Source of the DNA: an uncultured Oligoflexia bacterium
GTDB lineage: Bacteria > Bdellovibrionota > Bacteriovoracia > Bacteriovoracales > Bacteriovoracaceae
DNA length: 64,000 nt
Direction of reading: 5' to 3'
NCBI GenBank assembly: GCA_913058265.1
Contig: CAJXPQ010000010.1
Location: forward strand, 1 to 64,000
In this document: piece after piece, positions 15,138 through 23,525 of the stretch
Layout: the number at the start of each line of letters is the position of its first letter
How positions within the stretch are numbered: the stretch's first letter is position 1
Program-made: the position numbers and the translations under genes
The notes under the pieces: model-generated
What the model was told of the DNA's origin: nothing
The model's database searches: none
The model's input: only the letters and a program-made list of their open reading frames with translations

Positions 15138-16078
15138 TGGAGAACCTTTTTGATCACTTTCTGTGAGTAAGAGTTTAGTTTGTGATGTCCAGGAGACCAT
15201 CCTTCTAGGAAGCGATAGAAGTCACAGCAAGCATATTTATAAAGATCTCTCCACTCTTTCTCCAAGAGAGAACTGTTCACTTGTGGGTGATGTACTTTAA
15301 TTGAACCTATTAATTTATTAAAATAGTAATCAACACATAATTGTTCGCTATTTTGCAGTTCACTTTCATTATATATGCTACTTAGAAAGTAGGCTAAATC
15401 TTTTACACCGACTCCTCCGCCAACATACTGAAAATCAACAGCGCTAACTTCAGATGCATTAAAAAGGAAATTTGCTAATTTAGCATCTCCGTGAACTATG
15501 GTTTGGAATTGAGAGGCGTTCAATTTTTGATTTATCAGTGGCGCCGCTTTCTTTAAATCAGAGTTTTTTAAGGCCAGCAACTCATCCGGTCTTGTATCAA
15601 GGTGCCAATATGTTCCAACAGTCCAGAGCCCCTTGGGACTGATACCTAGGTATTTTGCGTGAAATAATGCCATCCACTTTATGCATAATTTTATTTGTTT
15701 CCAGTTAAGTGTAACTTTAGGTTCAAAGCCTTTTTCTTTTAAATCCTCTAGGATGAGGTAGATTGTATTATTGCAGGTTTGGCTTGAAATATATTTAGGT
15801 GAGTGCGCACCTTGAATAATATGATTATATTCTTTGTACCAATTCATTTCAACTTGGTAGGATTTTACTTTTCTTTCGTGAGAAAGGTCAGAGTTCCAGC
15901 CTTTTGGGTGATCTTTTTGGTTCGGAAAATTAATTTGTTTAACAATGAGTGATCCATTATCTAGCTTAACCCTAATAAGTTTTCCGTATTGACTCCAAAG
16001 ATCCTGAATCAACTCCTCATTTAGGACGAGATTAGAGTCAGTATGAGATAGGAGGCTAAGTTTAATTTTTTCATCCAT
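15128..16078 (-). CDS. APH/ecdysteroid-kinase-like small-molecule kinase
   Basis: Protein-kinase-fold phosphotransferase of 316 residues. The catalytic loop is TIVHGDAKLANFLFN (about 205-219: His-Gly-Asp with Asn four to five residues on) and the metal site is VDFQYVGGGVGVKDLAYFLS (DFQ in place of DFG). LILEDL is the hinge-like segment. This set matches the ecdysteroid kinase-like/aminoglycoside phosphotransferase group, which phosphorylates hydroxyls on small molecules such as choline, amino sugars or antibiotics. It heads a three-gene operon. The substrate is unknown; resistance is only one possibility. Confidence 0.82.
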   Translation of the reverse strand: MDEKIKLSLLSHTDSNLVLNEELIQDLWSQYGKLIRVKLDNGSLIVKQINFPNQKDHPKGWNSDLSHERKVKSYQVEMNWYKEYNHIIQGAHSPKYISSQTCNNTIYLILEDLKEKGFEPKVTLNWKQIKLCIKWMALFHAKYLGISPKGLWTVGTYWHLDTRPDELLALKNSDLKKAAPLINQKLNASQFQTIVHGDAKLANFLFNASEVSAVDFQYVGGGVGVKDLAYFLSSIYNESELQNSEQLCVDYYFNKLIGSIKVHHPQVNSSLLEKEWRDLYKYACCDFYRFLEGWSPGHHKLNSYSQKVIKKVLQCI

Positions 16079-16394
16079 ACAATACTTTATTGAATCTGAG
16101 GCTTAAGGACAAGTTCAAAGTCTTATCTGATGGCATTAAGGGGTCACCTTACAGTGACCAAAAGTCCCTAGGGCCATTTTACCCTCTTACATTAACTATC
16201 ATTATTTGATTTTCTTATGTTCATTTTTATAACTTCTTCTAACATCATCCACGTGTTTTATATGGCTTAGTTTTGTTTTCCACATTTTATATCATCACTT
16301 TTAATGGATTAGTTTTATTGGCATTTTAATTGCTCTATTAAGTTTTAAACTAGTATAAGAACAATGATTGTTCTGGAAACAAGGGGAATACAAA
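16079..16394. other. Divergent intergenic region with hairpin and promoter-like site
   Basis: Lies between the kinase operon (leftward) and the repeat protein (rightward). At 16142-16159 is an inverted repeat GGTCAC-CTTACA-GTGACC that could be an operator. No coding sequence seen. Confidence 0.4.
16330..16359 (+). promoter_or_regulatory. Possible sigma-70 promoter for the repeat protein
   Basis: TTGCTC, 18-base spacer, TATAAG, 36 bases before the ATG at 16395. Matches are partial (four or so of six in each box); no experiment supports it. Confidence 0.3.
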
Positions 16395-17540
16395 ATGGGT
16401 GTATCATTACGGCCAACGGCCAAATCATTACTACTAGGTACTGCACTTTCATTAATCGTGGCAGGTCCATTTGCGAACGCTAAGGCCAATGCAGGAGAAG
16501 TACAAGAAATTACTCAACAGGTTTCAACATATATTGAAAGGGGAGATAGCCTAAATATTGTTCAAGAACTAAATCTAAAACAAAGTCTTCGAAATGGAGA
16601 CAGTATCTTAAAAATTAGTGTTAAGGCACAGGCGACAGGTATGAAATCTGGTATGAAGCTTATGGTTAATGGGACAGTCCAGGAAAAGGTACAAATAAAT
16701 GGTCAGATGCAGGTAGTTTCTTTTAATATGCCTATGATTGCGAATGTTCAAAGTTTAGCACTTGCCGGAAAAGGGCTATTTGTTAAAAAAATTACCGCTC
16801 AAATCGAGAAATATCAAGCACCAAGAGGTGGGGGGAACGGTCAACAAGGTGTCATCAAGGTCCAGTTGAATCAACTTATCACTGGTGGTGATACTCTTAA
16901 AGTTAAACAACTTGTAAATATTCATACTGGTCAGAAACTTGCCGGAAAGCAAGTTGCTAAGATTGTCTTAAGAGGACAAATATTAACGAGAGGTATAAAA
17001 GTTCAATTGCTTGTGAAGGGAAATCCTGTGGGAATGCCTCAGAGACTTAGATCAATTGACGGAAATAAACTAGTTATTCAAGTTCCACAACACGTCTCAA
17101 CTAAAAAGGGAGCACTACAAATACAGGTCATTCGAGGACAAATGCATGTAAGTATGATGAAAGTAAAGCTATCTAAACAAGGATCAGCACAAAACTCGAC
17201 TGTTATTGCCAATGTTTTTCAAAGAACATTTCGAGGCGAATACTTAAGTTTGAAGCAACTACTAAGTAAGGCAAATGTGCATGTAAACTCAAACCAGCAA
17301 GTTGAAAGTATTAAGGTTATTGCAAGTGGTAGAGGTGCTCTAAAGGTCATTTCTAACTGGAATCAAGTCGGTACGCTTCAAATTACAGGTCCTGGGAGTG
17401 TGGATCAAGTACAACTTCATAGCTCTCTAAGTACAGTCGGAAATATCGAATTAAAAGTAGAAGGAAGAATGATTATTGAACAAGTAATTGTGAAATTGAA
17501 AAACGCAAGATCTAACAGATGGAGAGGATGGGACAACTAG
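16395..17540 (+). CDS. Exported protein with three ~115-residue beta repeats
   Basis: 381 residues. The ATG at 16395 has RBS AAGGGG; the frame is open further up but without an RBS. The signal peptide ends near residue 30 (FANAKANAG). The mature part holds three diverged repeats whose starts read ERGDSLNIVQELNLKQ, TGGDTLKVKQLVNI and FRGEYLSLKQLLSKA. Each goes on into alternating hydrophobic strands with many Gln, Lys and Val. It is almost free of aromatic residues and of Cys and strongly basic. Such composition suggests an extracellular or surface beta-rich protein, perhaps adhesive or fibre-forming. Not recognised. Own promoter and terminator, so monocistronic. Confidence 0.75.
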   Translation: MGVSLRPTAKSLLLGTALSLIVAGPFANAKANAGEVQEITQQVSTYIERGDSLNIVQELNLKQSLRNGDSILKISVKAQATGMKSGMKLMVNGTVQEKVQINGQMQVVSFNMPMIANVQSLALAGKGLFVKKITAQIEKYQAPRGGGNGQQGVIKVQLNQLITGGDTLKVKQLVNIHTGQKLAGKQVAKIVLRGQILTRGIKVQLLVKGNPVGMPQRLRSIDGNKLVIQVPQHVSTKKGALQIQVIRGQMHVSMMKVKLSKQGSAQNSTVIANVFQRTFRGEYLSLKQLLSKANVHVNSNQQVESIKVIASGRGALKVISNWNQVGTLQITGPGSVDQVQLHSSLSTVGNIELKVEGRMIIEQVIVKLKNARSNRWRGWDN

Positions 17541-17568
17541 TCTTTAACTAAAATCAATAATTAATAAA

Positions 17569-17595
17569 GCCCCTAGTCGTATAGGGGCTTTTTTT
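17569..17595 (+). terminator. Strong rho-independent terminator
   Basis: Perfect 7-bp stem GCCCCTA / TAGGGGC, loop GTCGTA, then seven T. It lies between two convergent genes and can also serve the minus-strand S37 peptidase gene (TTTATTAATT on that side). Confidence 0.9.
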
Positions 17596-17601
17596 ATATG
17601 A

Positions 17602-18972
17602 CTATAATCTAAGGCTTTTTCTAATATTATATTCAAGCTGATCTAAGCTTGGCGTAAAGCTTTTAACATTTTTAGTACTTACAGGATCTTTTCCAAGCCA
17701 CTGAGAAATAATCTTAATAGCTTTTGCTTTATCTTTAGCTTGTAGTTTTGTAAAGTTTGCGCTGTGGTTTCCAGCTGGTACAGAGAACTTATAAGTATTC
17801 TTACCGTTAACCCCTATAGGATACTCTGCTGCAGTCCAAGGATCAAACTCACCATACACATACATAATTTCATCAGCATCATTTAATGCCCATTCCTGTA
17901 TTGCTCTCATAGATGTATTTGAATAAGGAATCTCCACTCCGTGTGGGGTGTATTGTGATACCGAAAATTCAAACTGACGAAGTTCCTCAAGGTGATAAGA
18001 AATATTGTCTGGTCCTCCTAGCTCAGTTGCTGACTGGTAAAAGTAAGCAACAAAACGTTGAAGATCTGAATCTGCATAGCCTGTAACTTCAGCTAGCTTT
18101 TGAAAGAAATCATAAACTGCTTGAGTATCATTTAATGCAGGAAGGTTGTTACAAGTTTCCGGGTTTCCGTATTGCCAAAAGTAAAAATGAGCTTCAAGTA
18201 CTGAATGCTCATAAGCCACTTCTTTACCACCCAGTTGAGTATAAGTTCCTTCAATGCTTGGTAAGAATTGATCTCTATTTTTAAGTAAGATTTGTTGCAT
18301 TGTCTTTATACTCTCACGACATGACTTGTACTTGTCTCCGCCAACATTATCTAGAAACTTATTGTATCGTTGATCAGAGGTACTAAATGATAGTGGTGCA
18401 ACGTCTGCTACAGTACCAACAAGATCATTTGGGTAGAAATATCTATGGTATGTGGATGTCATTCCACCCTTACTTGCACCAGTATTTATCCAAGGTTTAG
18501 CGTAAATCTTCTTGAATGTTTCAGTGATTTTATGGAAGTCATCTGCAGATTGCTTTATATTCAAAAAGCTCCAGTCTGGATTCGATGGAATCGATTTCTC
18601 AAAGTACCTATGCTCAATTTGTAATTGATTTGTGCCAAAAACTCTTGCTATATGAGCGAGTCTAACTCTAAAAATACTATATCCACTTGTTTGAAGTAGC
18701 ATGGGCTCTTTTGTATTTAAGTGAGTAAGGACAATTCTCTGTTGAAACTGTTGACTAGTTGGATCTTTATGGTCCATTAGTTGATTGATGACCATGTCGA
18801 AGACTAGGTTCCCATCATTGTCAGTAGCTGTGTTTGTTATTGTTACTTCGCTTAAGCATTCTATTTTTTTAGTGATATTTGTTGTCGCGGCTATACATCC
18901 TTCTTCTGAGGCATATGCGAAAGTACTTGAAATGAGTAAGCTAACTACTAAAAAGCTTTTTAAGTTGACCAT
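17602..18972 (-). CDS. Exported peptidase of family S37 (PS-10-like)
   Basis: Serine peptidase of alpha/beta-hydrolase fold that removes short peptides from N-termini (tripeptidyl-aminopeptidase type). The signal peptide spans residues 1-21 (FAYAS). The nucleophile elbow is NTGASKGGMTS with Ser167, preceded by the family-typical QLQIEHRYFEKSIP. The acid and His are likely in EFDPWTAAEYP and PAGNHSANF near the C-terminus. Length 456 fits. Probably secreted to the periplasm or medium for protein breakdown, in line with a predatory or proteolytic life. Single gene with its own start region (RBS AGGAG before ATG). Confidence 0.87.
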   Translation of the reverse strand: MVNLKSFLVVSLLISSTFAYASEEGCIAATTNITKKIECLSEVTITNTATDNDGNLVFDMVINQLMDHKDPTSQQFQQRIVLTHLNTKEPMLLQTSGYSIFRVRLAHIARVFGTNQLQIEHRYFEKSIPSNPDWSFLNIKQSADDFHKITETFKKIYAKPWINTGASKGGMTSTYHRYFYPNDLVGTVADVAPLSFSTSDQRYNKFLDNVGGDKYKSCRESIKTMQQILLKNRDQFLPSIEGTYTQLGGKEVAYEHSVLEAHFYFWQYGNPETCNNLPALNDTQAVYDFFQKLAEVTGYADSDLQRFVAYFYQSATELGGPDNISYHLEELRQFEFSVSQYTPHGVEIPYSNTSMRAIQEWALNDADEIMYVYGEFDPWTAAEYPIGVNGKNTYKFSVPAGNHSANFTKLQAKDKAKAIKIISQWLGKDPVSTKNVKSFTPSLDQLEYNIRKSLRL

Positions 18973-19086
18973 TTAATTCTCCTCTTATTATTAATGACTT
19001 AAACCATATGGAGACTTAATTAGCAAAAATCATTGTAAATTATTCGTATTTTCAAAAAAATAAACAAACAATTCAAGGTACTTAGA

Positions 19087-21468
19087 GTGTTATCCGATAA
19101 ATTACTTATGACAAATTTGATCTTAATATTTACTATTTTGTTTTCGTTACAGGCGCAAGCTCAGCTTAAGTGCTCTGATATATTCAAACCAGCTGAACTG
19201 CTTACAAAGCAAAGCTCTTTGGATGATAGGTACCTATCAGGAATTGGTTTTTCTTACGGAAAGCGCTCAAATTATATCTCTTCAGAAAAAGAGTATAAGC
19301 AAAGACTTTTTAGTAAGCTGCACGATTATAATTATAGTGTTCGTGACAGAGCATTTAAGAAAGCACTCAAAAAAAATAAGTTATATGGTGATTATGAAAA
19401 CCTCACACTTACAGAGATTGAGCTCATTTCAAACTCTTATCTTTTTGTTGATCTGCCTCATGCTTTAGATGACTTATTAAAAGTAACCAAAGGGAAAGGC
19501 TCATACGTTGATTTTGCATTTACTTATGGTGATGATGCATTAAAGAATTTTCTTTCAACTAGAAAGTATCTAAAATCAAAGTCACCCGCTTATAATGTTA
19601 ATACCCTTAAAAATATTCATAAAAGATTAATGAAAGGTGGTATCGATGATATCGATAACACTGAGCTTGGAGTGTTCCGAGAGCAAACAGTATACTTTCA
19701 AATGTATGCTGAGGACGCTATACCTCCTGAACAATTAAAAAAATTATTGTCAGGAAATCCCTATCTAACATTTAGTAATCAAAAATCCACTTCTAAGGGA
19801 CTCGTTTACGGTGAAATGCTATATCCGTCTGTGGAAAATCTTACTGATGGAGTTATTCAAAAAGTAAAAAATGTTAATTCTGGGCTTGCTAAAGAGTTAG
19901 TCGACTATCGTACTATTGAAGATAAGATAGCGACGGTTAAATCAAAGTTAAGACAAAACCAAACGAAAGCAGAAAAAGAAAAACTTCAAAAGTCTCTCGA
20001 TAAACTGAAAGAACGTCATGATGAGCTTGTAGATAATACATATGTTCTAAATAAAAAAATGATCACATCATTAGTTGATGAGAACATGGAATGGTTTACT
20101 CGTGCTCGCTCGCAGTTGGGAGAATTAGATTCATATGAAAAAATTCGAGCCTTTTCCGATTTAGCTGCTGAAGCTCATCGAAATATGATTTCTATTCATC
20201 CTTTTGTAGATGGCAATGGTAGGACAATGAGAGAATTCTCAATCTACTTTGCCTTTGAAAAGGATGGAATCACTGCTCCAAGAGTTCTTTTTCCTGATGG
20301 CGATATTATGCTGCCACTTGAAAAATACCAGGATATGATTTGGAGTGGAGTTGTTGCTAACGTAAGGTTTAAAGATGATATGCTTTATCGTCTAAGACAT
20401 GGATTAAGTTTTAATAATTCAGGTCATATTTTTTTACCACCTCCATCTAGGCCACTGTCAGTTTCTCTTAAAAAGTCTTCAAGTACTGTAAGGAAAAGTT
20501 CAGGAAAGTATACTTATCTCCCATCGGATTATTACAGAGAATTTGTTGCTCATGCACTTAGCAAGGATAAATCATTACTAAAACGTCTCAAGAATGATTT
20601 TTATAATGTTAGTGAAGAATTAAAGTTAAAAGCAAAAGGACTCTTTTCACAAGATCATATTATGTATAATCATACTAAGAGAGGGATGGAGAAAGTTGCT
20701 TTAGAGCCAGTCACAGATACATTTGTAGAGTTTTATAAAAGAACAAGTTATAGCGATCCAACCTTTTATAAAGAAAAAGTCAGAAGGTTTTATGATAAAG
20801 ATCAGGTCATTTGGCGTGGTCTGGCCGATACCGAGAATATTCCGACTCAATCCGAAATCCTAGATAATTTCAGGGTTTTTAATTTTCATATGGCCTCAAA
20901 TGAAGTCTTAGGAACTGCAAACAATAATCAAAAATCTATCATCAGAGCGGCAGAAAAAGACTTCAAAAGATATAATGATGATCTTTTTGCAAATGATGAT
21001 TCTCTTATTACCATGGCCAAAGATCATTCTGAAACTGGGTCTTTGTATGGAAGAAGCTACGGCTACTCAACCTCTAAAGATAGGAAGGTAGGTAAAGCTT
21101 TTGCTATGGGAGCGATGGTTGTTGCTGACTATGGTAAGCATATGGACTTTCAACACCTACTTCAGAGTAGAGTTCTAGTAGGTCAGATGAAATCTGTAAA
21201 AGATGTTGATTTAACAACTCTGAGACAAGTTCGTAAAAAATTCTCTTATAAATACGGCCGTCAGCAAGAAGTTATGGGGATTGGCGTTGCTGATCCTGAT
21301 GCCATTATGATTGTTCAGACGCTTGACGAAAAAGGTAAGGCGATTAAGACCTATTTAAGGGACTCAGATAAGCCTAATCTCATTCGTGTAATTGAGGGAG
21401 AGGTCACTGTTGGTAAAGCGGTAGATGAATCAAAGGTATTAAAAATAATTGATTTAAATAAAGTCTAA
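19087..21468 (+). CDS. Exported Fic protein with ADP-ribosyltransferase-like C-terminus
   Basis: 793 residues. A signal-peptide-like N-terminus (hydrophobic residues 8-23, QAQAQ) implies export. A helical region precedes the Fic domain (about 170-440), whose active site is HPFVDGNGRTMRE with His371 to Arg379, the complete motif of AMPylating Fic enzymes. A long coiled segment lies at about 280-315. The C-terminal ~220 residues carry a second set of motifs in R-S-E order: VIWRGL (Arg577), YGYSTSKDRKVGKAFAMG (Ser661-Thr-Ser) and GRQQEVMG (Gln726, Glu728). These look like an ADP-ribosyltransferase. If so, one protein has two NMP/ADP-ribose transferring heads. It leads an operon with a radical SAM gene 19 bases on. 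No obvious Fic-inhibitory helix motif seen. Confidence 0.8.
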   Translation: MLSDKLLMTNLILIFTILFSLQAQAQLKCSDIFKPAELLTKQSSLDDRYLSGIGFSYGKRSNYISSEKEYKQRLFSKLHDYNYSVRDRAFKKALKKNKLYGDYENLTLTEIELISNSYLFVDLPHALDDLLKVTKGKGSYVDFAFTYGDDALKNFLSTRKYLKSKSPAYNVNTLKNIHKRLMKGGIDDIDNTELGVFREQTVYFQMYAEDAIPPEQLKKLLSGNPYLTFSNQKSTSKGLVYGEMLYPSVENLTDGVIQKVKNVNSGLAKELVDYRTIEDKIATVKSKLRQNQTKAEKEKLQKSLDKLKERHDELVDNTYVLNKKMITSLVDENMEWFTRARSQLGELDSYEKIRAFSDLAAEAHRNMISIHPFVDGNGRTMREFSIYFAFEKDGITAPRVLFPDGDIMLPLEKYQDMIWSGVVANVRFKDDMLYRLRHGLSFNNSGHIFLPPPSRPLSVSLKKSSSTVRKSSGKYTYLPSDYYREFVAHALSKDKSLLKRLKNDFYNVSEELKLKAKGLFSQDHIMYNHTKRGMEKVALEPVTDTFVEFYKRTSYSDPTFYKEKVRRFYDKDQVIWRGLADTENIPTQSEILDNFRVFNFHMASNEVLGTANNNQKSIIRAAEKDFKRYNDDLFANDDSLITMAKDHSETGSLYGRSYGYSTSKDRKVGKAFAMGAMVVADYGKHMDFQHLLQSRVLVGQMKSVKDVDLTTLRQVRKKFSYKYGRQQEVMGIGVADPDAIMIVQTLDEKGKAIKTYLRDSDKPNLIRVIEGEVTVGKAVDESKVLKIIDLNKV

Positions 21469-21487
21469 TTCTGTGGTTTAATTACAT

Positions 21488-22552
21488 ATGAAAAACTTTC
21501 TTCAAAAATCACTTAATATTGGAGTTTCTAAGAACAAGCCTGTTAGTTTGATTCACTTTCTAACGAATCAATGTAATGCCAGGTGCCCTCATTGTTTTAT
21601 TGATTTTGATGATGAAACGGCGCAATCAGATAAATTATCTCTTGAAAGTATTAACAAGATGACCAAGTCCATGGGCCCTCAACTTATGAACGTTAACTTC
21701 ACTGGTGGCGAGCCATTTCTTGATACTGATATTGAGACTATATGTGAATACTATCTCAAAAATACTTCGATTGATTCGATGTTCTTTTCAACTAACGGTG
21801 CAATGACTTCAAAAATCATTAAAATAGCAAATCGATTATCAAAAGCTTACCCTAAGGTGATTTTTACTTATTCCATTTCTATTGACCATATTGGTGATAA
21901 ACATTCAGATTATCGACGTGTAAAAAAACTATATGAAAAAGCGATTGATTCTTATCGAAAACTAATTGAAATAGGAAAAAATGTACAAGCCAATGTAACA
22001 GTAACGGTTTGTGATTTTAATGTGGATGATATTGAGGAAATATTTAATGAGTTATATATAAATGAAAAAGTACATTCTATTACTGCTAATGTTGTAAGAA
22101 ATGAAGGTGTTTATCTTATTAATAAAGATAAGGCCTCTGCCATAAATCATGCTTATAAAAAATTAGTTGATCTGATTCTAAGTAATGATCTTCAGTATAA
22201 AAATGATAATTTCTTAGCCAAAATGATGAATGAAAAAGAAAAAGTTATGTATAATTATTTGTTAGATAACTTTTTAAATCCACACTATGTACTACCATGC
22301 CATGCTGGGGCAGGGCTATTAGGAGTCATTTATCCTAATGGAGATGTATACCCTTGTGAAGTACTTGATAAGAAGATGGGTAACCTTAATGACTTTGATT
22401 TTAATATCCTAGAACTATGGGCGAAAAATCAAGAATTAAGAAATTGGATAAAAGATACGAAGTGTCACTGCACATATGAGTGTGCTTGGAGCTATAATAT
22501 TCTTTCTTCACCAAAACATATGGGTAAACTTGCTTTAAAGGGTATTCTTTAA
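21488..22552 (+). CDS. Radical SAM protein with SPASM-type C-terminus
   Basis: 354 residues. CNARCPHC (Cys29, 33, 36) binds the radical SAM 4Fe-4S cluster; FTGGEPFLD is the SAM-contacting GGE motif. The C-terminal third has CHAGAGLLGVIYPNGDVYPC and CHCTYECAWS, a SPASM/twitch pattern with auxiliary iron-sulphur clusters. Such enzymes modify peptides or small substrates in RiPP and cofactor pathways. It lies 19 bases after the Fic/ART gene and overlaps the next gene by one base (TAATG), so all three are likely cotranscribed. No short precursor-peptide gene is visible nearby. Substrate unknown. Confidence 0.88.
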   Translation: MKNFLQKSLNIGVSKNKPVSLIHFLTNQCNARCPHCFIDFDDETAQSDKLSLESINKMTKSMGPQLMNVNFTGGEPFLDTDIETICEYYLKNTSIDSMFFSTNGAMTSKIIKIANRLSKAYPKVIFTYSISIDHIGDKHSDYRRVKKLYEKAIDSYRKLIEIGKNVQANVTVTVCDFNVDDIEEIFNELYINEKVHSITANVVRNEGVYLINKDKASAINHAYKKLVDLILSNDLQYKNDNFLAKMMNEKEKVMYNYLLDNFLNPHYVLPCHAGAGLLGVIYPNGDVYPCEVLDKKMGNLNDFDFNILELWAKNQELRNWIKDTKCHCTYECAWSYNILSSPKHMGKLALKGIL

Positions 22553-23523
22553 TGAATATTGCTGAGCAGGTTAGCGTTGTTATCCCTGTTAGATTCATTG
22601 ATGCGTTTACTAGGGTAGCTATCTCGGAGCTTCATCGTATTTATCCCGGTATTAGTATCTATATTATTTCCGACGAAGTAATTGATTATACTGATTATGA
22701 GATTATACAGATTCTTTCTCCCTCAAATAACCTTAGTGATAAGCGTAACCTTGGTGTGGAAAGTGCCTCTACTAAATATATAGCCTTTCTTGACTCCGAT
22801 GCTTATCCCCATGAGGGATGGTTAGAGACTGCGGTTACGTTTATGAACTTACGTGATGACGTTGGAGGTGTTGGAGGTCCAAATTTAGAATATAAAAAAT
22901 TAAACTTAGATCAATCAATACCAATTCTTGCCTATAGAAGCATACTTCTAAACGCTGAGCCTACACTTCCAATGAAAGAGAAAACTATGGAAGTCAATTT
23001 TATTATTTCATGTAATTTTCTTTTCAGAAAAGACGAGTATCTAGAACTTGGAGGGATGAATCCAAATATTTATACTGGTGAAGATATTGAGCTATGTTTT
23101 AAATATAAAAATAATAATTTAAAGCTGTATTTTCTTGAAGATATGAAGGTTAGTCATAAGCAAAGAATGTTTGTAGGTTTTCTTAAGCAACGTTTTGTTT
23201 GGGGACAAAGTGTTTTTACCGTTTTAAAATATGTTTATCCAACCTATTTAATTTCAGTCCTTCCTTTTATCGGCGTCCTTATAAACTTGGGACTCATAAC
23301 ATATGATATTTTTAATAGTAGTTTTTATTTTTTTAGCGCCATCATAGTCTATTGTCTTATTATCTTTCTTGAATGTATGAGACTTACATTTAACCCAAAA
23401 AAAATATTGTTGATTTATCCATACCTGTTTTGTTCACTCTACGCTTTGGGATGGGGAACTTTATATGCATTATTCTTTGGTGATATAAATAATAACTATA
23501 AAATGTATCAAAATAAAGAATAA
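22552..23523 (+). CDS. Family-2-like glycosyltransferase with membrane anchor
   Basis: 323 residues. The N-terminal GT-A fold has VSVVIPVRF, then KRNLGVESASTKYIAFLDSD (the DSD is the metal/nucleotide site) and a later GEDIELCFKYK (acidic catalytic region). Two or three membrane helices at about 230-315 anchor it. Likely transfers sugar from a nucleotide donor to a lipid or protein at the inner membrane. Translationally coupled to the radical SAM gene. Role in this operon is unclear; it could decorate a surface polymer or the product of the radical SAM enzyme. Confidence 0.82.
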   Translation: MNIAEQVSVVIPVRFIDAFTRVAISELHRIYPGISIYIISDEVIDYTDYEIIQILSPSNNLSDKRNLGVESASTKYIAFLDSDAYPHEGWLETAVTFMNLRDDVGGVGGPNLEYKKLNLDQSIPILAYRSILLNAEPTLPMKEKTMEVNFIISCNFLFRKDEYLELGGMNPNIYTGEDIELCFKYKNNNLKLYFLEDMKVSHKQRMFVGFLKQRFVWGQSVFTVLKYVYPTYLISVLPFIGVLINLGLITYDIFNSSFYFFSAIIVYCLIIFLECMRLTFNPKKILLIYPYLFCSLYALGWGTLYALFFGDINNNYKMYQNKE

Positions 23524-23525
23524 GC

